Below, one piece after another: positions 1 through 4,502 of a stretch of DNA of 5,762 nucleotides. The translations under genes were made by a program, and so were the position numbers. The DNA comes from CAYNUJ01 sp964573255 (GTDB taxonomy: Bacteria; Bacteroidota; Ignavibacteria; Ignavibacteriales; Melioribacteraceae), in assembly GCA_964573255.1 (NCBI GenBank), contig CAZNJB010000089.1:1-5762 (forward strand), given 5' to 3'. Each line of letters starts with the position of its first letter. The first letter of the stretch is position 1. Below the pieces are notes generated by a model. It ran no database searches. It saw only the letters and a program-made list of their open reading frames with translations, and was not told where the DNA came from.

Positions 1-2
1 GT

Positions 3-15
3 GCATAACTTATGC
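3..15. repeat. Short palindrome upstream of tRNA promoter
   Basis: GCATAA and TTATGC form a perfect inverted repeat around a single central C. It ends 18 bp upstream of the -33 element of the tRNA-Met/secG promoter. No T-run follows, so it is not a terminator for an upstream gene. It could be a protein-binding dyad or the remains of upstream sequence outside the window. A 13-bp palindrome in AT-rich DNA can also occur by chance. Confidence 0.3.
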
Positions 16-33
16 CCGGACACGCGAAAGCTT

Positions 34-63
34 TTGAAATTGTTTCAATTGTAATTATATTTG
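34..63 (+). promoter_or_regulatory. Bacteroidota-type promoter for tRNA-Met and secG
   Basis: The octamer TATATTTG (56-63) matches the Bacteroidota -7 consensus TAnnTTTG. A TTG (34-36, within TTTTG) lies 19 nt upstream at the -33 position. Transcription should start near 69-71, about ten bases before the tRNA. There is no other promoter-like site between the tRNA and secG, so the same promoter probably serves both. The -33 box lies inside a perfect dyad, TTGAAATTGTTTCAA (34-48), so a DNA-binding protein could act there. The motif match is seen directly; its use is inferred. Confidence 0.6.
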
Positions 64-80
64 CAAGCTAAAATTAACAG

Positions 81-154
81 GGCGGGGTAGCTCAGTTGGT
101 TAGAGCAGTGGAATCATAATCCACGTGTCGGGGGTTCGAATCCCTCCCCCGCTA
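81..154 (+). tRNA. tRNA-Met (anticodon CAU), probably elongator
   Basis: A complete cloverleaf can be folded by hand. The acceptor stem is 81-87 with 147-153, the D stem 90-93/103-106, the anticodon stem 108-112/120-124, and the T stem 130-134/142-146 with loop TTCGAAT. The anticodon CAT is at 115-117. The discriminator is A154, followed by CA, so the CCA tail is not encoded. The anticodon stem lacks the three G-C pairs of initiator tRNA, and pair 1-72 is G-U rather than a C/A mismatch, so this is not tRNA-fMet. G2-C71 and C3-G70 agree with elongator tRNA-Met. A lysidine-modified tRNA-Ile2 also has a CAU anticodon and cannot be fully excluded, although its typical C4-G69/C5-G68 pairs are absent (here G4-C69/G5-C68). 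Odd points are the G1-U72 wobble and A at position 32. Confidence 0.93.
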
Positions 155-176
155 CAATTTTTATGAGGAATATATT

Positions 177-542
177 ATGTATTCATTTTTAATTACAATT
201 GGAATTATCGTTTCAATATTATTAATAATTGTTGTTCTTCTTCAAGCAGGAAAAGGAGAAGGATTGGCAGGAATTACCGGCGGAACAGGCGGTACATTCG
301 GCACTGTTTTCGGAGCTAGAAGAACAGCTGATTTTTTGAGCAAAGCTACTTGGTGGCTGGGATCTACGCTGATTATTCTTGCAGTGGTTATTAACTTGTT
401 CTTTTTACCCGGAGTAACTACTCAAACCGAAAGAGAAAGTATTATTCAGTCTACTCAGCAGCAAGTTCCAACTACTCCCGCTTTACCACAAGTTCCTGCT
501 CAAAACGAAGTTCCTGCTGGAGAAAATAACCAGAATCAATAA
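177..542 (+). CDS. secG: Preprotein translocase subunit SecG
   Basis: SecG is the small auxiliary subunit of the SecYEG channel in the inner membrane and helps SecA-driven export. The 121-residue protein has the family layout. Transmembrane helix 1 is at about residues 3-23, followed by LLQAGKGEGL (21-30). A glycine-rich loop (31-47) leads into the hallmark ARRTADFLSKATWWL (47-61), and helix 2 is at about 60-78. After the second helix comes a Pro/Gln-rich polar tail (about 80-121) with repeated VP steps, which looks disordered and is not needed for the assignment. The ATG has a good SD, GAGGA (165-169), with 7-nt spacing. The gene begins 22 bp after the tRNA discriminator base, so it is probably expressed from the tRNA promoter, with tRNA 3' processing leaving a leader of about 20 nt. 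A strong terminator follows. Confidence 0.95.
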   Translation: MYSFLITIGIIVSILLIIVVLLQAGKGEGLAGITGGTGGTFGTVFGARRTADFLSKATWWLGSTLIILAVVINLFFLPGVTTQTERESIIQSTQQQVPTTPALPQVPAQNEVPAGENNQNQ

Positions 543-559
543 AGTTTTTATTTTTTGTG

Positions 560-594
560 AACCCGCATGCTGTCATGTGTGCGGGTTTTTTATT
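560..594 (+). terminator. Intrinsic terminator of secG
   Basis: AACCCGCA (560-567) pairs perfectly with TGCGGGTT (580-587). Weaker G-U pairs extend the stem inward, and a T-rich run (585-594) follows. It lies 18 bp after the secG stop and 19 bp before the next ATG. The downstream LOG-family gene therefore has almost no room for its own promoter after the terminator, and may depend on read-through or on a promoter overlapping the hairpin. Confidence 0.9.
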
Positions 595-612
595 TTAAAA
601 TAGCGAGGCACT

Positions 613-1437
613 ATGGCAAAACTTCAAAAAGCTGTAAAGGCATATAGGAATGAAGAATTTTTAACATCCCCAGAAGCCAGAACCATACGTATATTATCCG
701 AAATTTATGAACCGGAATCACGCTTTAAGAAAAACAAAATTTACGATACTATCGTATTTTTTGGTTCGGCAAGATTCGTTTCTACACAAGATGCAAAAAA
801 ATTAGTAAGAGAAGCTCAAAAGAAGAAAGGTAAGAGGGGATATAAAGCCGAGCTTGAAAAAGCCGAAAAATTGTTGAGTATGGCTAAATATTACGACGAT
901 GCCGTAGAGCTCTCCAAGCGAGTGACCGAATGGAATATGAATTTACCTGTTAACGAGCACAGTTTTACTGTGTGCAGTGGCGGCGGTCCGGGAATTATGG
1001 AAGCTGTTTCAAGAGGTGCTAAATTAGCAGGTGGTAAATCCATCGGTTTGAATATCAGTATTCCTTTCGAGCAATATGTGAATAAATATGTAGACCCCGA
1101 ATTGGCTTTCGAATTTCACTATTTCTTTACTCGCAAATTCTGGTTCGCTTACCTTGCAAAAGCATTGATAGTATTTCCCGGAGGTTTCGGAACTCTTGAT
1201 GAAATGATGGAAATACTTACGCTGGTACAAACCGGTAAAATTAAAAAAGAAATGAAAATCATTGTTTACGATTCTAAATTCTGGAATAATGTTATTAATT
1301 TCCAAGGATTAGTAGATAACGGAGTAGTGAGCAAAGAGGACTTAAAACTGTTTACGTTTGTAGATACTGTTGACGAAGCTTATAATATTGTTACACAGCA
1401 TTTAGAAAAGCATTACTTGATAAATAGTAAGAAATAA
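613..1437 (+). CDS. LOG-family Rossmann-fold protein (putative nucleoside-monophosphate phosphoribohydrolase)
   Basis: The protein belongs to the LOG/lysine-decarboxylase-like superfamily. Characterised members cleave the N-glycosidic bond of cytokinin-type or other nucleoside 5'-monophosphates, releasing base and ribose 5-phosphate. The diagnostic motifs are present: a first Rossmann strand with FFGSARF (49-55), the phosphate-binding SGGGPGIMEA (122-131), FFTRKFW (171-177) carrying the conserved Arg-Lys, and PGGFGTLDE (189-197) with catalytic Glu197. At 274 residues it is longer than classical LOG (about 180-200). The extra length is an N-terminal arm (1-43) and a Lys-rich helical stretch (about 58-110) between the first strand and the GGGPG loop. 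This suggests a longer LOG subgroup whose substrate I cannot name. The ATG has a close SD, GAGG (605-608). There is no obvious promoter of its own, and transcription converges on rpsU. Confidence 0.88.
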   Translation: MAKLQKAVKAYRNEEFLTSPEARTIRILSEIYEPESRFKKNKIYDTIVFFGSARFVSTQDAKKLVREAQKKKGKRGYKAELEKAEKLLSMAKYYDDAVELSKRVTEWNMNLPVNEHSFTVCSGGGPGIMEAVSRGAKLAGGKSIGLNISIPFEQYVNKYVDPELAFEFHYFFTRKFWFAYLAKALIVFPGGFGTLDEMMEILTLVQTGKIKKEMKIIVYDSKFWNNVINFQGLVDNGVVSKEDLKLFTFVDTVDEAYNIVTQHLEKHYLINSKK

Positions 1438-1474
1438 AATCCTATCTCGATTAATAATTGTTTGTGATGAAACA

Positions 1475-1501
1475 AAAAAACCGGCGTAAAGCCGGTTTTT
1501 T
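1475..1501. terminator. Bidirectional terminator between LOG gene and rpsU
   Basis: CCGGC (1481-1485) and GCCGG (1491-1495) form a stem around a GTAAA loop. Seven A's (1474-1480) lie on one side and six T's (1496-1501) on the other. It therefore gives a GC hairpin followed by a U-run on both strands, as expected between convergent genes. It begins 37 bp after the LOG stop and lies 14 bp past the rpsU stop. Confidence 0.92.
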
Positions 1502-1504
1502 GCT

Positions 1505-1521
1505 TAAGTAAAATTTACTTA
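1505..1521. repeat. Palindrome overlapping the rpsU stop codon
   Basis: TAAGTAAAATTTACTTA is a perfect 8-bp inverted repeat around one central A, and it includes the rpsU stop codon (1515-1517). In rpsU mRNA it could form a weak AT hairpin just before the terminator stem. It may only be a consequence of AT-rich composition. Confidence 0.35.
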
Positions 1522-1715
1522 TTACGTTGGCGCATGGTTTCCTTCTGAGCTCTGCGTCTTGCTTTGATACGTTCCATTCTTTTTTCGATAGAAGGTTTAA
1601 TAAAGAATGTACGTTTTTTGAATTCTTTAAGAATTCCGGAACGTTCGTATTTTTTCTTAAAGCGTCTTAGAGCTCTATCAATATTTTCGTTCTCTTGAAC
1701 TTGGATACCAATCAC
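1515..1715 (-). CDS. rpsU: 30S ribosomal protein bS21
   Basis: bS21 is a small basic protein of the 30S subunit platform, near the 3' end of 16S rRNA, and takes part in initiation. The 66-residue product is clearly bS21: NENIDRALRRFKKKYERSG (9-27), KKRTFFIKPS (33-42), then an Arg/Lys-rich helical tail, with normal family length. The start is GTG (1713-1715). A TAA codon lies immediately upstream in frame and the next Met is residue 47, so the GTG is effectively forced. A strong tandem SD precedes it, and a Bacteroidota-type promoter lies about 50 bp upstream. In Flavobacterium, bS21 helps hide the anti-SD and controls its own mRNA. The key Tyr54 of that system, as I recall it, is Arg in this protein. 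The gene is monocistronic here, with a shared bidirectional terminator. Confidence 0.96.
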   Translation of the reverse strand: MIGIQVQENENIDRALRRFKKKYERSGILKEFKKRTFFIKPSIEKRMERIKARRRAQKETMRQRNK

Positions 1716-1719
1716 TTAA

Positions 1720-1730
1720 ATCACCTACCT
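1720..1730 (-). promoter_or_regulatory. Extended, tandem Shine-Dalgarno of rpsU
   Basis: Read on the minus strand this is AGGTAGGTGAT: an AGGT followed by AGGTGAT, which is fully complementary to the canonical 16S anti-SD region. It is four bases upstream of the GTG start. It is the longest SD match in the window (the other genes have GAGG, GAGGA or AGAGG). In Bacteroidia the rpsU mRNA is known to keep a strong SD as a sensor for autoregulation. That this mRNA works the same way is inference. Confidence 0.75.
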
Positions 1731-1765
1731 TAAAGATTGTTTATAGTTATCAAAATTAACATTTG

Positions 1766-1796
1766 CAAAGTTACATTCTTTTATCTATTAATGCAA
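1766..1796 (-). promoter_or_regulatory. Promoter of rpsU
   Basis: On the minus strand TAACTTTG (1773-1766) matches the -7 consensus TAnnTTTG. A TTG (1796-1794) lies 20 nt upstream at the -33 position. The start site should be near 1759, giving a leader of about 44 nt that carries the tandem SD. A second octamer, TAATTTTG (1758-1751, minus), also fits the -7 consensus but has no TTG partner at the right distance. Confidence 0.6.
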
Positions 1797-1843
1797 TTAT
1801 TTTGTATTTAATATAGTTGTTGTTAGTTCCATTAAAAAGGGTG

Positions 1844-1922
1844 ATTTGCTATTTCAAATAATCGAATTTCGTATATTTATAATCGATTCGCTAAAAAAAT
1901 AATTTGAAAAAGAGAGCAAAAT
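1844..1922. repeat. Long imperfect AT-rich inverted repeat
   Basis: TTTGCT (1845-1850) pairs with AGCAAA (1915-1920), and TTTCAAAT (1852-1859) with ATTTGAAA (1902-1909). The two stems are separated by an unequal internal loop (A1851 against 1910-1914). Inside, CGAAT (1863-1867) can pair with ATTCG (1886-1890) around a TATA/TATA core (1872-1881). In all about 23 pairs can form. Because the DNA is AT-rich, some of this pairing is expected by chance. It might be a structured RNA, a cruciform, or the remains of a small mobile repeat. Confidence 0.35.
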
Positions 1923-1928
1923 CTATTG

Positions 1929-1956
1929 CTTCGTTAATTCGGGATCCGAAACGAAG
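1929..1956. repeat. Bulged 11-bp hairpin
   Basis: CTTCGT (1929-1934) pairs with ACGAAG (1951-1956) and TTCGG (1938-1942) with CCGAA (1946-1950). There is a TAA bulge and a GAT loop. It is the most GC-rich structure in the gap. No T-run follows on either strand, so it is not a standard terminator. Its 3' arm overlaps the AAGGA (1954-1958) that could serve as SD for the 14-codon ORF at 1965, so folding would hide that site. Confidence 0.5.
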
Positions 1957-1964
1957 GAAAAATT

Positions 1965-2009
1965 ATGTGCTTTCAGAAGAATTTTGCTGAATTGCTTCCA
2001 GGCAAATAA
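1965..2009 (+). CDS. Possible 14-residue leader peptide ORF
   Basis: The ORF ATG...TAA encodes MCFQKNFAELLPGK. An SD-like AAGGA (1954-1958) lies six bases upstream of the ATG, inside the 3' arm of the preceding hairpin. The ORF itself spans a second bulged hairpin (1976-1998: GAAGAATT with AATTgCTTC). The arrangement of hairpin, SD and short ORF resembles a leader peptide. No promoter was found, and the ORF is short enough to be chance. I do not recognise the peptide. Confidence 0.15.
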   Translation: MCFQKNFAELLPGK

Positions 2010-2059
2010 AACAACTTGCAGGTGTACTTGTTACCTATGGGAGATAGAGTTAGATTTTT

Positions 2060-2110
2060 ATGAGAAAATTAAATTTGATTATTCTATTTATAATCAATAT
2101 TATCAAATAA
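2060..2110 (+). CDS. Possible 16-residue hydrophobic peptide or signal-peptide relic
   Basis: The ORF encodes MRKLNLIILFIINIIK. It looks like the n- and h-regions of a signal peptide, or a very small membrane peptide. Its ATG overlaps the TGA of an 8-codon ORF (2037-2063) in an ATGA arrangement. There is no SD at a proper distance; the nearest, GGGAG, is about 16 bases upstream. It may be the remnant of an earlier secreted gene in front of the glucanase, or chance in AT-rich DNA. Confidence 0.12.
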   Translation: MRKLNLIILFIINIIK

Positions 2111-2224
2111 ATAATAAATTTGTAAATATCTAACGGCAACCATTAATTTTTTCACCTATTCCCCCAAATGAATTAGCACGATATTTGCATTATAATATCA
2201 TTTGAAAAATATTAAAGAGATTCT

Positions 2225-4372
2225 ATGAGAGGAACGGTTATTTTATTATTATTTCTAATTACAACTCTTCAAGCGCAAAATTGGCAGCTTGTTTGGTCCG
2301 ATGAATTCGATGGTCCGTCAATCGATTATAATAATTGGACCCGCGAAATCGGTGGAGGAGGCTGGGGAAATAACGAGTTACAATATTATACCATCAGTGA
2401 TGCAAACGCTTATATAGAAAACGGTGTGTTGGTAATTAAAGCAATAAAGGAGAATTATTCGGGGTATCAGTACACATCGGCACGATTAAAGACACAGGGG
2501 AAAAGGTTTTTCAAATACGGAAAGATTGAAGCCAGAATTAAAATGCCTTTTGGCAAGGGGATTTGGCCTGCATTTTGGATGCTCGGTGAAAATATTACCA
2601 GTGTAGGTTGGCCTAAATGCGGTGAAATCGACATTGCCGAATTAGTAGGCGGCGGAAACGGCGACAGGACTATTTACGGTACTGCACATTGGGATGATAA
2701 CGGACATACTTCAAACGGAGGAAATTATTATATCACCGGGCAAATATTTGCCGATGCATTTCATATTTTTTCAATTACCTGGGATACGAAAAAAATTGTC
2801 TGGTATGTTGACGGTATTCAGTATCATTCGCTTGATATTACTCCTTCGACATTATCGGAAATGCATAAAGATTTTTTCATTCTATTGAATGTTGCTGTAG
2901 GTGGTAATTGGCCGGGATATCCGAACTCTTCCACTGTATTCCCACAAACAATGGAAATTGATTATGTGAGGGTCTATGAGAACGTTGCCTCGGTTCCTCA
3001 GGTTTCTTTGATTGATCCGGTAGATAATTCTTCTTTTAATCCGGGAACCGATATTACACTAAAAGCGGATGTTCAACTGGAAAACAGTACTGTTAAAGGT
3101 GTTGAGTTTTACCAGGGCTCAGCTGTAATCGGTTATACGGAAGTCGCGCCATACGAGATTAAATGGAGGAATGTTCAGGCAGGTTGTTATACTGTGAAAG
3201 CAAAAGCTTATTCGAATGAAGGGACTTCAGGAATTTCGAATGAAATCAATATCATGGTTGGTAATGGTTGTCCGCAAAGCTCTTATGTAGGTTACAATCA
3301 TTATATACCGGGAAAAATTGAAGCTGAAGATTATGACTTGGGCGGTAGCGGAATATCATATCAAGATTCAGATGATATTAATAGCGGAGGATCATACAGA
3401 AATGATGGAGTTGATATTGAGGAATGTTCCGATATAGGGGGTGGATACAATGTAGGTTGGATAAACTCAGGTGAATGGCTTGAATATTCAGTTTACGTAA
3501 GCAAATCCGCTTCATACGATGTTGTATTTCGCGCTTCCAGTACAATTACCGGTGGTAAAATCTCAATGCAAATAGATGGGGTTCCGGTTCTGAATAATGT
3601 AAATATTACTTCTACGGGAGATTGGCAGAGCTGGAGCGATTTCTCTGCTAGCGGAATACAATTAGTTGAAGGGGAGCATATTCTCCGTTTATATTTCGAC
3701 AATGGATTATTTAATCTAAATAATTTTACAATTTTTGAAACGGGAACCGGGCCTTCCATTAATTTAATTACTCCCGCGGGTGGAGAAACTTACGGAATAG
3801 AAACCATACAGGAAATCAGATGGATTTCCGATAGAGTAAATACAGTAAAAATAGGTTTGTCCACTAACGGTGGGGGTGATTGGTCGTTTGTATCATCCGG
3901 TACGGATGCAAAATATGGAAGCTACAGATGGAGTGTGCCGAATCAATTGTCCGATAACTGTTATATAATGATTATCGCTGCTGAGGATTTTAATATAAAA
4001 GACATGAATTCATCAGCTTTTACAATCACGGATGCTGTTGGTGTAAAAGATGAATCTTTACTTAATAATAAGTTCGAATTATTTCAAAACTATCCCAATC
4101 CATTTAATCCCTCAACCACTATTAAATATTCGCTCCCTTCAGTAAAAGAAGCTGACGAATTTGGAAAGTCAATAAACTCTTCTTCACAATGGGTTAAATT
4201 AGAAGTTTATGATATGCTTGGACGGAAGGTTTCAACATTAGTAAACAAACCGCAGACAGCCGGAATATATTCTGTTGTCTTTAATGCAAGTAATTTGGGG
4301 AGCGGCATTTATATCTACAAACTACAATACGGAAATTTAATTGCCGGTAAAAAATTCATTTTACTTAAATAA
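2225..4372 (+). CDS. Secreted GH16 endo-beta-1,3-glucanase (laminarinase-like) with CBM6 and T9SS sorting domain
   Basis: The 715-residue protein should hydrolyse internal beta-1,3 (or mixed beta-1,3/1,4) glucan bonds outside the cell. A signal peptide covers 1-17 (LQA-Q cleavage). The GH16 domain (about 20-253) shows NNELQYYT (49-56), GIWPAFWMLG (112-121), and the catalytic GEIDIAE (133-139) with Glu134 as nucleophile, Asp136 as helper and Glu139 as acid/base. NVAVGGNWPG (222-231) is also typical. An Ig-like linker follows (about 257-346), then a CBM6 (about 362-504) with EAEDYD, GEWLEY and the ligand-type Asn499. A Kre9/KNH-like beta domain (about 511-602) has the TPAGGETY...IRW signature. 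The T9SS sorting domain (about 616-715) carries QNYPNPFNPSTTIKYSLP (621-638) and ends in KKFILLK. The sorting domain has a Ser/Glu-rich insertion (about 639-656). The SD is weak (AGAG). The gene stands alone, with no SusC/D genes in view. Laminarin as substrate is inferred from the family. Confidence 0.93.
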   Translation: MRGTVILLLFLITTLQAQNWQLVWSDEFDGPSIDYNNWTREIGGGGWGNNELQYYTISDANAYIENGVLVIKAIKENYSGYQYTSARLKTQGKRFFKYGKIEARIKMPFGKGIWPAFWMLGENITSVGWPKCGEIDIAELVGGGNGDRTIYGTAHWDDNGHTSNGGNYYITGQIFADAFHIFSITWDTKKIVWYVDGIQYHSLDITPSTLSEMHKDFFILLNVAVGGNWPGYPNSSTVFPQTMEIDYVRVYENVASVPQVSLIDPVDNSSFNPGTDITLKADVQLENSTVKGVEFYQGSAVIGYTEVAPYEIKWRNVQAGCYTVKAKAYSNEGTSGISNEINIMVGNGCPQSSYVGYNHYIPGKIEAEDYDLGGSGISYQDSDDINSGGSYRNDGVDIEECSDIGGGYNVGWINSGEWLEYSVYVSKSASYDVVFRASSTITGGKISMQIDGVPVLNNVNITSTGDWQSWSDFSASGIQLVEGEHILRLYFDNGLFNLNNFTIFETGTGPSINLITPAGGETYGIETIQEIRWISDRVNTVKIGLSTNGGGDWSFVSSGTDAKYGSYRWSVPNQLSDNCYIMIIAAEDFNIKDMNSSAFTITDAVGVKDESLLNNKFELFQNYPNPFNPSTTIKYSLPSVKEADEFGKSINSSSQWVKLEVYDMLGRKVSTLVNKPQTAGIYSVVFNASNLGSGIYIYKLQYGNLIAGKKFILLK

Positions 4373-4403
4373 CTAATTGTTTAGTGGCAAATTTATTTTT
4401 TTG
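4372..4403 (+). terminator. Weak possible terminator after glucanase gene
   Basis: ACTAA (4372-4376) and TTAGT (4381-4385) form a short stem around TTGT, and a T-rich stretch (4392-4402) follows after a seven-base gap (4385-4391). The stem is only five mostly A-T pairs and the T-run is displaced, so this is a poor intrinsic terminator. Nothing better is visible in the 130 bp before the next gene. Confidence 0.2.
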
Positions 4404-4502
4404 TGAATTGACTTAAATGTATTCATTGCAGTTTGTCTTACATTATATTTAGTAAATTATTTATATATTCCACACATTAAAATAATTTACATAGAGGTTA
4501 TA

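Larger units (their letters stand above)
1797..2224. other. Long intergenic region between rpsU and glucanase gene
   Basis: Together with the rpsU leader and promoter this makes a 509-bp gap without a convincing gene. It contains an imperfect inverted repeat (1844-1922), a strong bulged hairpin (1929-1956), a second bulged hairpin (1976-1998), three tiny ORFs (1965-2009, 2037-2063, 2060-2110) and a pair of ATAATCGA direct repeats 21 bp apart (1858, 1879). Matches to TAnnTTTG occur at 2070-2077 and 2115-2122, but without a TTG at the -33 distance, so the glucanase promoter is not resolved. I recognise no riboswitch, tRNA or known small RNA. Confidence 0.6.

Noticed and set aside
81..154. Reading the tRNA as initiator tRNA-fMet
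   Set aside because: The anticodon stem is GTGGA/TCCAC, without the three consecutive G-C pairs, and pair 1-72 is G-U rather than the initiator mismatch.
1024..1305. 93-codon ORF on the minus strand inside the LOG gene
   Set aside because: It lies wholly within a clear LOG-family gene that carries all family motifs; the antisense translation shows no recognisable domain.
1929..1956. Hairpin as a transcription terminator
   Set aside because: No T-run directly follows the stem on either strand, and no gene ends beside it.
2070..2122. TAnnTTTG octamers (2070-2077, 2115-2122) as glucanase promoters
   Set aside because: Neither has a TTG 19-20 nt upstream, and such octamers arise easily in AT-rich DNA; kept only as a remark.
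1716..2224. Riboswitch, CRISPR array or insertion sequence in the long gap
   Set aside because: No known riboswitch core, no regularly spaced identical repeats, and no transposase fragment or matching terminal repeats with target duplication were seen.
2694..2888. 64-codon ORF on the plus strand inside the glucanase
   Set aside because: It is out of frame within the GH16 catalytic domain, whose motifs continue unbroken in the main frame.
3493..3759. 88-codon minus-strand ORF inside the CBM6 region
   Set aside because: Antisense shadow of the CBM6 coding sequence; no SD or domain.
2225..4372. Frameshift or fusion artefact in the large glucanase
   Set aside because: All modules are in one frame with ordinary linkers, and this order of catalytic, Ig-like, CBM and sorting domains is normal for secreted T9SS enzymes.
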